Shown piece by piece: positions 1 to 13,100 of a stretch of 64,000 bases of DNA. Under the pieces are notes generated by a model. That model ran no database searches. It worked only from the letters and a program-made list of their open reading frames with translations, and was not told where the DNA came from. A program made the position numbers and the translations under genes. The stretch lies in NCBI GenBank assembly GCA_033065855.1, contig JAVXUO010000310.1, positions 806,001-870,000 of the forward strand, given 5' to 3'. Numbering within the stretch: position 1 is the stretch's first letter; each line of letters starts with the position of its first letter. Source of the DNA: Escallonia rubra. Taxonomy: Eukaryota; Streptophyta; Magnoliopsida; Escalloniales; Escalloniaceae.

Positions 1-1162
1 AATTGTCAACTAATGGACCAAACTATACGAATTCATTACTAAATTTAATAATCACTCAATCCTTAAAACATACAGTATGCCCTTGTTTAAACAAACAAGA
101 TACTGAAATCAAATTCCTTTGCATTTTGGTACATAAAGAAAATTACTTAAATGTAAAATCCTATTATTCTTAAAAACTAAATCAACTGCTCCTACTGCAG
201 CTGCTGAGACCAGGCCACCGCTGCCCAACTTTAAGGTGATCTCCCCTTCACTTAGTCTTTGAGTTTCGTGGAAGCCCTGCAAAGAATTATAGACATGATT
301 AGTGACTCCAGAATCCACACATCAGGTATTGGTTGACCCAACCATAATGCATGTTTCATGAACAATTAATTCAATCACATCGACTACAACAGGCTTTGGA
401 TTAGGGCAATCTGATTCCCGCTACCCCTTCTCTCCATATTTAAAGCATTTGCCTTTAGTGTAACCTTTGACCTTAACCTTTTCTTTCCCTTTCTCCACAC
501 CATCTGTTGGCATTCCGGTATTTTGCTTATTCTGCTTTGGCTTCTTCTTATTCTGGTTCTTCCCTTTCGGCTTAAAAGATCTTGCCTCAGCAATCGGGAC
601 TTTGGCATTAAGAATGCCTTCAGCAGCCTGCAACTCTTGCATCTATTGTGGGAGAGTGAATTGATGTTTGTTTATGTTATAGTTTACCCTGAACTGATTA
701 GAAGTTGACAGTAATTGATTTCACATTGATTTCTCCACCAAAGATCTCAATGTTGTTAAGATGACCTATCATCCTTATGCAATGATCTCTTACAGGAGTT
801 CCTGGAATCATTTTGGTGGACATGATGGCCTTCATTGCTCTGTCTTATGACTCGATTTTTGTGGCCAAACATCTCCTCCATGTTAAAGATTATGTCGGCT
901 AAAGTTTCCATCGCCTGATATTGTGATTGTAATATATTTTCTAGCAAAGCCAATATATAGCATCCAGCCATGTTGTCAGACTTGTCCACTCGGCCACTAG
1001 TGCACCTTTAGGTGGTGGTGGTGGTGGAAGGCTATGAGTAGTGAAAACGCACTTGTGACCCTCCACAGTCAACACTATAATTAAGTTCTTCCAGTAAATA
1101 TAGTTGGTTTCATTTAGTTTATTTTCTTTAAGGATGATCGATAGTGGGCTAAAAGACAACAT
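1..1162 (-). pseudogene. Ty1/copia gag-protease remnant, runs off the left edge
   Basis: Decayed retrotransposon reading from about 1162 down through position 1. Near 1162-941 lies a copia gag N-terminus (NETNYIYWKNLI-like). At 989-700 follows the gag core, broken by frameshifts. At 642-421 is a segment ending in the CF-KYGEKG start of a zinc knuckle (ELQAAEGILNAKVPIAEA, typical of copia gag). At about 340-109 is the protease region, with SGVTNH where DSGATNH is expected, followed by the usual LYVPK stretch. Integrase and RT would lie beyond the window. Several frame changes and stops show it is dead. The family identification rests on motif order and is firm; the lineage within copia is not resolved. 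Confidence 0.85.
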
Positions 1163-1298
1163 ATTTGAAAAATATAAATAAATTTTCTATTAATGCATAA
1201 ACATATACTTCACAAAATTATTGATAAAAAATCCTCAAAACGTCAATAATAAACCCTTAATGATGAAAATATAAAATAGCAAATCCCTTGGGGGATAG

Positions 1299-1480
1299 GG
1301 ATCAAGATCCTCTGCTGTACATCAGAGGTGCTGTACCCACAAAATGCCGCTAAATGTTTTTTAAGCGATAAAAATTTGTCACTATAAATTTCAGTAATAG
1401 CGACAAAATACTTTTAATAACTATATTTTGTCGCTAAATACTGTACAGCACATCTGCTGTACAGTAGAGGATCTTGATCC
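1299..1480. mobile_element. Mutator-type MITE, 182 bp, with 9-bp target duplication
   Basis: Both ends carry the same terminal inverted repeat, beginning GGATCAAGATCCTCT and continuing to about 37 bp with few mismatches (5' ...GCTGTACATCAGAGGTGCTGTAC; 3' inverted ...ACTGTACAGCAGATGTGCTGTAC). The flanks are an exact 9-bp direct repeat GGGGGATAG (1290-1298 and 1481-1489), the size made by Mutator-like transposases. The interior contains TAGCGACAAAAT / TTTTGTCGCTA inverted motifs and no coding potential. It sits in the leader side of the copia remnant. Confidence 0.85.
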
Positions 1481-1489
1481 GGGGGATAG

Positions 1490-3062
1490 ATACTATTTTT
1501 TCAATTTATGATTATTTTTCCTCATCTAGGTGAGCCACACCAAAAGAAAAAATAACTCACGAAATAAAATTTGACCTCAAACAATTTAACACAAGAAATT
1601 CCTTGGAGAACCATGCATCAAATTATTTGACAAGTATATAACTATTATCTAAAATTTTACGCTTGTAATTCATGAAAAGAATACACCCCCGAGAAGTAGC
1701 ACCCAAGGTTGGTAACGAGGTGCATGTAATTCATTACTATAAAATTTTATCATTAAGAGTTTAATATAGAAATTTCTTGGTTAATACATTTTCGAAGGGA
1801 GCACCAAAGGTTGGTGACAAGGTGCATTAAGCCATTACTTTAAACCAATAATGGAGGCCATGGGTGTACACTCACTCTCCCACTTTTCATTTTAAAGTTA
1901 AGGTTTTTACATGCATTACTATTGACAAGCATAGATAAAAATTTAAATTAATTTAAATATGAATATAATTAAACAATATCTAATTGAAATATTATAGATA
2001 ATCCAACAATTATTGTTTTAGGATTCCTTAATCATACATCAATAGGATACCGGTAACAATCACAATAGGAAACTAAAGTGATTACTCTCTCATGGGCAAA
2101 TCAATATTTAACTTAAAATATTTATCAATAAGGAATACTCTAGTAGCTAGGAATCCTTCAGCAACTAGAGTTCTTGTGCAAATCCAGCAACTTAAGAATA
2201 GGAGACGAAATCCAAGCCGAAAGAAAAACGAGGGGTGGCGAACCCTTAGCCGTGAATGTACAGCTGCCCAAAGGGTGCGTGCGCACAGTTCTCAAAGAGG
2301 CCGTGACCGTACGGCTGCCCATGGGGTGTTGACCCTTCTTCCTCCAGTCTCCTCGCTTCACAATTTTTTCATATCGCCTAATGTACCGGTATATGTTATA
2401 TGACATACCGATTACATAATTCCTCTATTCCTTACACAGTGTACATATTATTCTAGCAATGATAACATAACAAAAACCATGCGACTAACAAAGTTCAATA
2501 AAAGAACCTAAAACCAAAGCAAAAAATAATACGTGGCCATGAGAGGTTCTGTATTACCTTACAAAACAAATGTTAGTTCATGCCCATATAATACCATAAA
2601 TATATCAACCGTACAATATACCTAAATTAATAAACAAATCAAACCATACGTTAAATCCAGGGTGTAGAAAAAAAAAAGAATTCTCCCCACTATAAGATAA
2701 AACACATATCTACCGCTTAGAATCATATGGATTCCTATAAGGTAGGCTCTGATAAAAAATTCTAGGGATAACTGGATTCCATAGGTAATATGCAACGGAA
2801 GGAAATAAACCATGCCTTAACACTCATAGATTACATAGCAGTAAACAATACATGTAATTAAATCATACCTTCGCGTTCTTGTTAGAACTTGAGGAAACTT
2901 TTTATGTAGATCGTGACACCCAACTCACCTACGTCGAATCCAAGTGTGGGCTCTTCCAATTCTCCGATCTAAGCTTCTAGAAAATAATTCTAAGTTATAT
3001 ATAATACAGTATAGAGAAGAAGAAGAGAGAAGGAGAGCACCAACCAAAAGAAGAAAGAGAAA
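1490..3062 (-). mobile_element. Copia leader/LTR region with degenerate primer-binding site
   Basis: About 1.6 kb without genes, lying where the leader and 5' LTR of the minus-strand copia remnant should be. At 2745-2754 the plus strand reads GGCTCTGATA, the complement of a TATCAGAGCC primer-binding site for tRNA-Met. Two diverged repeats of an AGCACCcAAGGTTGGTaACgAGGTGCA motif lie at about 1697-1727 and 1800-1828. The ORFs at 2092-2406 in both strands look like chance frames. LTR limits were not resolved. Confidence 0.5.
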
Positions 3063-4698
3063 AAAATTTCGCCCAGAAATCTAGGACCGACGTTCGAACC
3101 GAGCACTTAGAAACTAGTTTCACTAAAAATATTTATCGGCCTCGGAATGGCACAAAATTTTAGATATTGAAACATCTCAGTAAAACAAGGTTTTCCTAAA
3201 ATTTTCCGATTAAAATGACTTGGTTTGGTATGCTAAATAAATCGCTAGTTCTTTTTAATCGATGCCCTAATTTAGCATCCTTAGCGGATACCGAAAAATC
3301 CTGAAAAAATCCACAATGTACGTCTCGTAAAAATAATGGAGGTTACTGTTTTGGACTTTGTCCAATTTTGACCCTAACTATTTATAAAAATTCGGGTAAA
3401 GCTGTTAACCCTAGCCCCCCTTTTTATCGACAATAACACTTACTATTCAAATCAAACACGCACTAAAACACCTTATGCACACACAGTCTTCCTTCTTCCT
3501 CAACTGAAACACACACACACACTCACATAGTTACACCCACACACTTTACCACTTTTCTAACACATACATCTATCCGCAATCCACTCTTAACACCAATCTA
3601 ACACACATAAATTACACATATGTGTCCCACTAGTGACTAGCCATAAACACACACACAGCCACACCAAGAACACACACACACAGAGTACAGTCACACAAAC
3701 ACATACACACCCCTCGGTAATCCACCGAAACACACACCGTCCACCCCTACTCCCTCCTAAACACACATACACACACTACATAACACAATTACACCACAAC
3801 TCACACACCCGAACACATACACACAAAGTAAAACACACACTGCGCACACATTGCACCGGCAGTTAAAAAACACACATATATACTAAACACATACCGAACA
3901 CACATATACATGTTAAAACACACACAATTTACACTCACCATCCCTTATAATCCCACTGCCCTGTAGCTCACCCACACAGAAAACGCACAATAACACACAG
4001 TCACACACTCACCAATACACACACTGAAATTCATACCAAACGAGGAAATACCTTGAGAAATTTTCCTCTAATCCCCCCCCCCCCCCTCTCTCTCTCTCCT
4101 TCTTCCTTCTTCCTTCTTCCTTCCCTTCCTCGAGCTTCCTGTTTTTTTTCTTTCCCTTCTGCTCTGTTTTTTTGTTTCTCGATTACTGTTCATTTGTCTT
4201 TGCTTATTTCTATTTTCCTCCCCAACTTTTTTTTCTATTCCTTTATTTTGTTAAACTTATCCCATTATTTGTTTATAATATAATTATACTAGTCATTACC
4301 TAGAACATAGGAGGTGGCCTTGTGATCAATTTCTCTAAAATTTTGACACCTAAATGCATACTTTTCAAAATTGCAAAATAGCCAAACAGTATGTAATTAT
4401 ATTTAGGCCCCAAATAAATTCTAATATCTATTAATTTAACCAGATGTCACTAATATATATACTATCACTCACTTTGTTAATTTTTCATCACCAAAAACAT
4501 AATTTACATTTATGCCCCCAAAGTTTTCCAAATTTACAAAATGACTCCAAAAGTTTTCAAAATTACATTTTTGCTCCAAAATTCTTTCAAGCTTCCATTC
4601 TCTACAACTACCCGAGCATTACTCAAAATTATCTCCCGTTTATTTTTCAGAGTGTGGATAGTTATTTTAACTCGCTCGAAAAAGTGTGGGATATTACA
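3063..4698 (-). mobile_element. Ty3/gypsy LTR fragment (GGGATATTACA family)
   Basis: Diverged relative of the LTR sequences at 25.8-28.9, 30.8-31.4 and 43.5-45.2 kb. They share in the same order a TTTTCGCCC..GAACCGGTGTCCGGAC-like block, a CTCGTAAAAATAAT block, a CA-rich stretch (3481-4030), a pyrimidine tract (4071-4140), a GCCCCC-AAAGTTT block and the terminal GTGGGATATTACA. On the minus strand this end reads TGTAATATCCC, the LTR start. The left end is truncated. Frames at 3587-3866 and 4053-4283 are repeat-driven and not genes. Confidence 0.7.
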
Positions 4699-5601
4699 AC
4701 GCTTAATGACGCTGATGATACAATAGCCTATATATGATGAAGAACATTGCATAATAGTAGTTGTAGAGATTATTTATAAAGTGACAGTAAGTTAAATAAA
4801 AATTATCTTACGTAATCATTGTTCAATACAGACATTGTACTAGCATGCAAAATGCCTAGATAAACCATATCATCTTTGCATACTACAATGTATTAGATGG
4901 TTGTCCAGTTCCATCCAACGTTGTGAGAAATTATTTAACTACGTATTATACCATGATCATTATCTATATGTATATGCACTAGAAATGGGTACACTGATCT
5001 ATCCCATAAATTATGGTCATAAATATATAATAGTTGGCACGTATGCATTTAGTACGTATATGCTCAAATGATGAATGACAGCCATAATAGATAATTGTGT
5101 CAACGCATGAAATTGGTGCAACGGCTCACTCAACAAAGATAGAGGCTGTGATCGGTTGAATCGTGGTAAGAACGGTTGGTTGATGTAGAAGTCACAACGA
5201 GGTGCTTCATCAGTTCTCTGAAGGGCGTTGACCGCGTTCTTCAGTTCGTGGATCTCCTTAGTCATATCAACGTGCAAAGCCTTGAACAGTTTGCAGTTCA
5301 TGTGATGCCGCCAATCGTCGTTCTAAGAGTGGGAGTGCACGAACGGCTAGGGCGAGATCATTGTCCTTCTGAATCGCGAGTGTTGGATGCCACGTTGACG
5401 TGACAATTTTTTGTTAACATGGTTGTTTTGATCCATCTAGTGATACGCGTCGCGCGTCGATCGCGAGAACAATTGGTTCGACGAGTGTGGCTTGAGTGCT
5501 AGGGGCAATCTCGTTTGGTTCGCTTGAGTTGAGACACATTAGAGACTGTGTTGCTTGCCATGATTCCAGCTGTGGTCTCACCACGGATGGCGCCAATTTT
5601 T
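4699..5601 (-). pseudogene. Gypsy-type leader/gag N-terminus remnant with TTGGCGCC primer-binding site
   Basis: On the minus strand the sequence just inside an LTR reads TTGGCGCCATCCGTGG (complement of about 5582-5597), the usual primer-binding-site context of a class of plant gypsy elements. It is followed downstream by frames at 5629-5414 (REPNEIAPSTQATLVEPIVLAIDARR-like) and 5301-5017 that look like the poorly conserved start of gag. There is no capsid, protease or RT. The left limit is uncertain. Confidence 0.5.
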
Positions 5602-5950
5602 TGTTGCTAGAAAATTGATCAGGAACCATGGTTAGAAATAATGACCTGCAAGACTGAGAAAGAGTGACTGCCGCGTGAGATTCTGGTAGAGAGACTCCCT
5701 GAATAAATTAGAAATACAGTAGTGTGTTAATAGTTCTTTACATAGCTGGGAGACCCCTTTATCTGTCATTGGTGTTAGGAGAATTAGAAGTGGCAGCTAG
5801 ACCATGGGCTTAATCCTTGAGCATCACGTTATAGTTCTCTTAAAATCCTAATTCACTAAAAAAAGTAACTACCAATCTCGTACTTGACCATGTGTGATCG
5901 TGAATGACAGGTGTTACCTGCTGATTGGTAATCTATTTTTTGCTACATCA
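5602..5950 (-). mobile_element. Probable short LTR attached to the gypsy-type remnant
   Basis: Begins on the plus strand TGTTGCTAGAAAATTG next to the TTGGCGCC site and plausibly ends TTTTTGCTACATCA at 5950, giving TG...CA ends. The outer end is inferred from sequence form only, without a second copy or a target duplication. Confidence 0.4.
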
Positions 5951-6757
5951 GAGTCTATTACTCATACACGATGCCTTCAAGTATGGTCTCATGCGCTACT
6001 TTAATTCCCTATAGGGAGAAAACGAAATTAAAAAAGACACAAACAAGGTTTTCAAGACGAAAGGGGCAAGGATGATCGTGGAGAGAACGACAAAAATTTC
6101 TCAATGGGCCAATAGACGGCAAAGCTGAAACTGCGGAAAGAGCGATGATGGTGAAATTTGTTAGGGGTTGGATGAGGTGGATATGAGCAGTGGTTTTATT
6201 GTGGGGTGCAAAGAGGATTCGAGTGGTCGGAGATGGTGGAGGTAGGAGCAGTTTTGGGTTGCTTTGGCGAGAGATGAGTACGTCAAAACAAGATTTTGCT
6301 TCTTCGAGGCCTATGATGTAGTAGTTGATATATTACTAAGTGATGAACAAGTTTTGCCAGACCCACCGAATTGTTAAACTGGACAGCATTTATGACAATC
6401 CTACATCTCGCCGCAAAAAGGCTAGGACGAATGGCCCAGAGCATAGTTTAAACGACGCTAAAAATAACTGCCGGAAATTACTCGAACAAGAGCAACCGCA
6501 CCCCAGCTTTCTCGCGATTTAGCAGACTAAGGCACAGCTCCAAGCAAAAATTTTAAAAGAACCTGATGAGTTACACGTAGGTGGTCACTTAGAACTAGAA
6601 ACCTTAGCTTTAGACTGAACATCCATCCAAGCGTAAAAAGTGTGAAAAGAAACAGCAAAAAGAGAAGACTCGTATCCAATATGAGAAGCAAAAGGCACAC
6701 ACCAGATGCTCAGCCGCTCAGGTCATAAAAAAAACCTATACCCCCTGTACCGAAACA
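5951..6757. other. Gene-free stretch, includes YIP4 3' flank
   Basis: No coding region, repeat structure or mobile-element end could be supported here. The part nearest 6757 must contain the 3' untranslated region of the minus-strand YIP4 gene. No canonical AATAAA was found close to the stop codon. Confidence 0.5.
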
Positions 6758-7139
6758 CTAATCAATGGCAATGATGAGAAAGCCCACAGACACGTACATT
6801 AGTAGGACAGGATAGAGTGCAAGAGCTTTTCTCCTAGGGTTGACAGCAGTACTCATGAACGGATATGCAGCCCAAGAGCTCCAGGCCAATGTCACACACA
6901 CGACAACCACCTTCACTATCACATTGTCCTTCAACATGCAGATTACAGCACCGACGTCTAGAGGGAATAAACAATAACCCAAAAGGCTCAGAGACTGGAA
7001 GAAGATTATGTGGCCACCCTGAAACCACGAATGAAGTAAAGAGATCATTACATTACTCATCCAAACATAAAACTTTACGTAAATGTGCGCACGCGCGTGT
7101 GCACAGTGGGCGTGTTATGGTGCGTGTGCCTGTTTCATT

Positions 7140-7180
<41 letters not shown>

Positions 7181-10100
7181 GTTACCAGCAATAGTACATT
7201 CAATGTTAGAATTACAGCACCTGCTGCCAGTAATGCAAATGCAACAGCGAATACTTCAGACTGGGACAACCAGGAAGAACACTATTAGCAGAATACTCTC
7301 TCACAAGAATCACAAGTATGGAAAGAAAATCCTCAATCAGAGTAAGCAAACATTACATGTATATGTAGAAGAATCTTGCACATTGGGGGAGCACTAAATG
7401 GACATCAAACGCTTGACGATATACAAAAAGTACCTCGCGGTCACATTTTCAATGAAAATAACAGGTGCTTCTGCTAACGAGGAAGTTACTTGAACACTCT
7501 CACTTGTGAAGTTATGACCAATTATAACTATCTATGTCAATGATGAACGCCTTTGTGATAGAACAAAAATTTTCTTCTGATCGACCAATGTGGTATAAGA
7601 TGAAGATCATCGTGCATCAACCTCATTTGATGGTACAAACAATGTTCTACCTACTTTCCATGTTAAATTGGATGTCTAATCAGTTTTATACTCCATCTGT
7701 CCCTAATTGAGTGCATGCCTTGACTTTGGATAGATATTTAGGAGCTAGTGAAATTAGGCATGTTTACCATTTTACCCTTCCTAAGGAATCTGCTGCCAAC
7801 CCGTCATCTTCTTCCCCATCCTTTTTTCTCTCCCCGTTTGTAAACATGCAACAGGCTCATAACCACCCGACAATGCTGCATAAAGAAATCAATTCCAAGA
7901 GACTTAAGAGGTTGATACTTTTGATTGTTTCTTATCCCAATTTTCACATATGGGTTTTCAAATCTTTGTTGAACACCCACTTGGAAATCTTCTATTGTGT
8001 TTTGAATTTTGTCTGGAAGGAAAATTGCACAGATATACCAATGTTGCCAAACTGAAAGCTCTCGAGCAACCATCACGTACTTCCTAACAACATAAGTGAA
8101 AACAAATTGAAAACCCTTTTTTTATATAAAAAAGAACAAAATTTTATTCAAACTGAATGAGACGTTTCCACAACTGAATCCTGAATCGCTCTGTATGTTC
8201 GAGAAAAAACAATAAATTCACTTGATCTACATATGTTTGGAATACCCATCTAGGCGCTCGCCCACTCACTTAGGCACCTGTCCAATCATCTCGGCATGTC
8301 TGTGTACGAAGAAGGTTCACGCCTAGGCGTTTGCTTAGGTCGCCTGTTCGTTTGCCTGTACGCCTAGGTGGTGGCTGTTTGTTAAACATCACCACACCCA
8401 CCTTCACCGCCTCAAACCACCATAAGAGCTGCCAACTTTTGTTACCCTCAAACGTCACTGTAGAAGGGTAAAATTTATGCCAATCCCAAAATGGCACGTG
8501 TTTTATTTTTACTTGTCTTCAGATTCAGAATAAATATTGATTGACAAATAAGAAGATTACACGTGTCCCCTAACACTGATAAGACTAAAAGACTAATTTG
8601 ACACTCGTATTAGGCTATAATTATCTCTTAGCATATCACATGATGTGGTTAAGCCAATCAAATTACACCTCTTGTTTATATGAGGTAATATTGCCGGTCA
8701 ACGTACATCTTGAATCACCTTGAAGTTTCTGGCCAGATAATACCATAAATATGATATTCATCTCCTTAAAAGATTAAGAGATAATTATCAAAGAGGTATA
8801 GTCTTATAGCAACACTCTCATCTACCTGAAGGTGAACCTTGGGCAGACTTATAATAAAAACTTTTACACGAAGATGGAGGGAACTCCTTCAGATTCAAAG
8901 CTCCAAGATTTGACGAATTTCTCTACAAATCTCTAGAAACAAGCTATTGGATCTGCTCTACAAAGACCGACATCATTTCTGGAAAGGATTCCCCCGCTCA
9001 ATCCAAGATCAAGCTACAAGCCCTCCAATTAACGTCTTCAAGTTCTGCATCGTTGCCCTTATTCTCGTTCAAATCTAGATGCATCGCGTCGTTCAATTCG
9101 GGATCAACCCTTTAGACCTCGAATAGAGTTTTCAGAAGAGAAGAATTGGAGGACATTATCTTTGCTTCCAGATTTTCCAAGGATTGCACTTTTTCTTCAT
9201 TTAAAACGATAAAATCATGTTTGTTGCTATTTTTCTTGTTCTTTATTCGTACAATTGAAATCTATGTGTACAAACTTCTAGGACGCCCATCGAACGTCTA
9301 TGCCTCTCAATCTCATCTCTACTTGCATCCTTCAAGCTTTAATCGCTCCAAAGATGACCAACTTTTAAATCTCTTGGTCTCAAGCTTCGTGCGCCAAATC
9401 TTGTACTTGCAAGGGCAAGCATCGGCACTTGAAGCTAGGCGAAGGCTACAAATCAATTGCTTTCACAAACTACTACTTCCATGGTCCCGGCTGTAAAATT
9501 CAATGTCACCGACAGAGTCCTCCTTTCAACATCATTGTCGGGGGCAAAAGGCGCTACATCCATGGTTGAAAAAGTGTTTTCATACTAAATCATGCCTCAA
9601 CAGTCTGCTTATGCTTATCTGCCTAAATATACACTATCGACTCGAGCAATAGACGACACTCATTCTCATTATATTACTCCAGGATCTACCAAGTCAACAA
9701 GTTCTATCGACTCTTCTAACTACTAAGTCATGTCGGTAATGATGGGTGCAATCAAGCTATAATGAAGATCACATTACATATTGCAAGAATGACCAAGGCT
9801 TTTAACGATCTTATAGAGTAAGATAAGCGTGAAAGGGCTCAGAATGATTATTTATTTCGCAAAGTAAATATGATGGAGAATCAATCAAAGCTAGAACAAA
9901 TACAGATGAACTCAAAAAGTCAACAAAGTCCAAAACTTCATGAATCGACGTATCTTATAATGGATCTACACTAGCTGATTGACTAGAACCTGGCAGATTT
10001 CATATTTTCAAGTCCTAAGTCAAGCCATGCACACAAAGAAATTGAGTGCTTGAAGAAGTCAGAAAACTATCCGCCACCAAAACCTCAATAATTTGATGGC

Positions 10101-13100
10101 AAAAGAGATCCAAAGCAGCACATGGCTCACTCTGTAGAGACATGCTGTAGCGCCAGCATTTACAAAGATCTTCTAGCCCAGCAGTTCGTCCAATTGATAG
10201 TTCAGAAGATATTGAAAAAGAGTTCCTGGACCGCTTCTTTAGGAAACAAGTATTGTCAACATAATCGCCAATAATGGACAAAAGGAGGACGAGTCAATTA
10301 TCGATTACATCAACATATGGAGAAGCTTAAGTCTTAACCGCAAGGACAGATTAATCAAAGCCTCTGCTATCGAGATGTGCATCCAAGCAATACAATAAAG
10401 ACTCGTTTATATTTTTCAAGCCATCAAACCAAAGTCTTTGGATGAATTAGCTACAAGAGCTCATAACATGGAACTCAGCATACTAGCCAGTGGAATAAAG
10501 CATGACCTTGTTGAAATTTTGCATACCAAGGGCAACTCCCTTAGAAGTAACTACTGTAACAGTATCTTTTACGAGGTCAAAGAAGAAAGTGAATTACTCG
10601 AAAGAAGAAGAAACACATACTCAAAGAGTCAAGTAGCAATTCCTCTTGCAAAGCATACAAATTTCAAACTTCCGGACTATGAACGCGAAGCCAATGATAC
10701 AGGCGAATCTACCTTTAAGAACCAGAGTTACTTTCTTCTAGCCAAGTACACATTATCAAACAGCAAGATATGGCACCAACGAAGCCTACCTACAGACTCA
10801 AGTTCGTACAGTTTGATCAGGCCATAGTTGAATATGCTTCACTCTACATCTTTAAGCATTTCACTTCATTATACTAAAGTATCGCTGAAGCACTCCCTGA
10901 CACAACCTTAAAACTGTCAATGACTCCCTTGACATGAGTTGAAACAGTCTGCAAAAGAATTATAGCAATGCACCCCCATACAAGTCGATGTTAAAGTCAT
11001 ATTAAATATTTGACAATACATTTCGTACCTTGCTAAAAAACCGATCCTTGTTCTTGTTTACCAAGAGACATGTTGTTTAACCAAATTAAATTATCTCTGG
11101 ATACGTTCCTCAAAAAAATCCGATTCAGCGGATTCTTCGCCCAACTAACAAAGAGATCTTAGCAGAATTGCCACATATGAAATTTAGCAGAATTTTGCAA
11201 AGCAATAACCCACTCGTTTCTCGAGAAGAGACACGAGTTAAAGATGACGGGGATCAGACACATAAAGCCAGAGCATGTTCATGGAAACAAAAGAAACATT
11301 GAAAACATATGAGCTTGAACTACAAGCTTAGGTCAATCTAGGGTATTGTAGTAACTCTCGTAGATAATGGTATTTTAGTCATTATGGCGAGTTAAATAGA
11401 TTCAGTAATTTCTATCTTTAGTTATTACAGGATATTTAGAATTCCTATAGATAAACCATAAGCCCCCCCCCCCCCCCCCCCGCGTGGCCCAAACCCCCAA
11501 CCACCCACTGAACACAAACTGAATCGTCTCAACGAGTGCCTCCTCACTCTGGTTCACCTCCGGGGGGTTGTTAAGGGGTATGGAGTTATTGTTTTGTTAT
11601 TATTAGGACTTGGTCTGGTCTTCTTTTTAGTAATCATCAAGATTATTTCCTAGTTGGAAAGGTCTATGCTTTTTTGTCTATATAAACAAGGATTGTAACT
11701 GAAGATAAAGAAGAGTTGATGAATAGAATTTTCAGAACCAGCTTCACTTTTCTTTTCAATGGTGAGACTCCATTCATTCTCTTCTAGGCGAGACTCCTAG
11801 AAGAGCTTAGTAAGACACTGCGTTTTCCCTATCCTTTATTCTTTTCTTATTCTTATATTTTTTCTATTTAAAAATGCAAAAATCTAACTAGCATTGTTCA
11901 CAGCACCCCAAGCAGCCCCCAATCAATCAATTAAACCCCTTAGATGTTCCTAAACCTTAGTCTGAGCTTCTCAATTTCAAAATCCTATTAACCTAGGCCC
12001 TAGCCCAACATCTGCAATCATAGGACAGCCTCAAATACCCCTTATCAGTGTCCATCTTACATCAGAAGATGTCTGCAAAAGTGTTTTTAGTGATTCTAAC
12101 CCACACAAGATGTTGAACTCAAATTTCTATACTAACCCTTTGACGACACGAGTTGAAAATGTCCGCAAATACATTTTAGTGTATTACCCTAGACAAGTTG
12201 AAGCGCAAATACATTTTAGTGTACTACCCTACTTGTATTTCTTCAAAAGTTCCTCGACACGAGTTGCAAATGCCAGCAAATATGTTTTCAGCTTCCCTAT
12301 AAATCATATGCAAAAATATCCTTGGCGAATGAGTTGAAGCTGCAAAAGATTCAACTGCGTTTGACTTGATCCCTCCAGGGTCTGAGGTATGCAAGCAACT
12401 TAGACCTAGTTGAAGCTGCAAAAGATTCAACTGCGTTTGACTTGATCCCTCCAGGGTCCGAGGTATGCAAGCAACTTAGACCTAAATTCTGAGTTTAGTC
12501 AGAAGACAAAAAAGAATATTAGAGGTTTGAGACACCGATCAAGCAGTACAATGTTGTGCCCATGACTATGTCTCAAGGGTGCATTCGAACAGGGGTAATT
12601 TTATGTCAATCATAAAATGCCACGTGCATTTATTCGTTCTTAAAAAAATAAATATCTATTGATAAATACAAAGGTGACACCAGTGTTATAAAAAGCGCGC
12701 CTAGGCGCAAGGCGCAGCTAGGCACACACAACGCGCCTCGCCTAGGCCTAGGCGCAGCGCGTTCAAGAAGGCGCGCGCCTTGTGCGCCCAGGCGCGCAGC
12801 GGCGGTGGAGGCGCCAAGCTAGGCGCACGACTGTGTAGCCGTTCAATTTTCTTCGCGTGGGCCGTCGATTTCTTCTTTCCTTTTTGTCTTTACCAAGTCA
12901 AGAACCCCCAAATCAGTTTCTGATTCGCGACCCAAGACCCAAGCTCTCTCAGTCTCTCACAGTCACCTCGCGACCCAAGACTCAAGCTTTGCTCCGTTCG
13001 TTGCCGTCGCATCTCCCATCTCCTCCGGCTGTCTGCTCTCCAGTCGCTGGCGCTGCTTCAGCCGCCGCAATTGCTGGTCCTCTTCGCAGCTGCTGCTCCG

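Noticed and set aside
2092..2406. 103- and 82-codon ORFs on opposite strands
   Set aside because: Within copia leader/LTR sequence; no domain and overlapping on both strands.
3587..3866. Open frames on both strands in the CA-rich region
   Set aside because: Frames follow the (CA)n/(CACACA) composition; Cys/Val or His/Thr runs with no domain.
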